From NCBI GenBank assembly GCA_029983595.1, contig JASBZD010000079.1:1-5823 (forward strand): DNA of 5,823 bases, written 5' to 3'. Origin of the DNA: Peptoniphilaceae bacterium. GTDB lineage: Bacteria > Bacillota > Clostridia > Tissierellales > Peptoniphilaceae. The translations under genes and the position numbers were made by a program. Below are positions 5,598-5,823 of this stretch, in pieces. The notes below the pieces were generated by a model, which had not been told where the DNA came from, searched no databases, and saw nothing but the letters and a program-made list of their open reading frames with translations. Numbering within the stretch: the first letter of the stretch is position 1; each line of letters begins with the position of its first letter.

Positions 5598-5823
5598 TTA
5601 CATATCATTTCGTTTTATAAAAATTACTCTATAATCTATTGCTGCATCTATATTATTAATTAGTTTATTATAGAGCATAGGGTCGTTATAAATCTCAGTG
5701 CCAGCTATACTTCCACTATCTGAAAGCTCGATAAATTTCCCTTCAATACTAAGGTTATGTCCATTTAAGTTAATTGATGAACCATTAGATACTAAAATAC
5801 CTTTAAATTTTAGATCGTCATAT
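5598..5823 (-). CDS. C-terminal end of an unidentified protein (cut by window edge)
   Basis: An open frame enters from the right edge and ends at TAA (5600-5598), giving 74 complete codons without an internal stop. I do not recognise it firmly. The first part (GILVSNGSSINLNGHNLSIEGKFIELSDSGSIAG, about residues 8-41) alternates Asn/Gly/Ser with hydrophobic residues, like the repeated strands of beta-helix or stacked-sheet surface proteins. The end (DAAIDYRVIFIKRNDM) looks like a closing strand. C-terminal regions of PilX-like pilus assembly proteins look similar, and type IV pilus genes do occur near efp in some clostridia, but that is a suggestion only. Codon use and AT-richness match the neighbours. 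The stop is 54 nt before efp, with the efp promoter between, so efp need not depend on its transcription. Confidence 0.7.
   Translation of the reverse strand, partial: YDDLKFKGILVSNGSSINLNGHNLSIEGKFIELSDSGSIAGTEIYNDPMLYNKLINNIDAAIDYRVIFIKRNDM

Overview
The window is a compact, strongly AT-rich bacterial housekeeping operon in which every supported gene lies on the minus strand, so it reads from the right edge to the left. The order in transcription is: tail of an unidentified protein, efp, a small acidic CD1247-type protein, radA, a membrane PIN/TRAM protein, an fsa/talC-type transaldolase, an Asp23/Gls24 protein, nusB, and the first 200 codons of xseA. Low GC content, strong AGGAGG-type ribosome binding sites, efp followed by a CD1247-type gene, and Asp23 followed by nusB and xseA all point to a low-GC anaerobic Firmicute of the Clostridia/Tissierellia type. 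A genus cannot be fixed from the sequence alone.

Right part (5823-4584): the incomplete upstream gene ends at 5598. A near-consensus sigma-70/SigA promoter (TTGATA, 18 bp, TGTTATAAT) then lies inside an interrupted inverted repeat directly in front of efp. The efp and CD1247-type genes are separated by 3 nt, and the CD1247-type gene and radA by 4 nt. Middle part (4579-1417): radA, the PIN/TRAM gene and the transaldolase gene follow with gaps of 33 and 28 nt, then 26 nt before the next gene. Left part (1390-1): asp23 and nusB overlap by one base (TAGTG). A 10-bp hairpin then covers the nusB stop, immediately before the ATG of xseA.

The genes serve different parts of information processing: EF-P rescues ribosomes stalled at proline runs, RadA acts in recombination, NusB acts in rRNA antitermination, and XseA is a DNA exonuclease subunit. 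They share a transcript rather than a pathway. The most notable points are the efp promoter embedded in an inverted repeat, the nusB-xseA hairpin (which could end transcription or bring a distant ribosome binding site to the xseA start), the acidic tail of the CD1247-type protein, and a radA-PIN/TRAM pair lying between efp and asp23 without disA. I see no mobile element, CRISPR array, tRNA, rRNA or defence system. No non-coding stretch is longer than about 60 bases.
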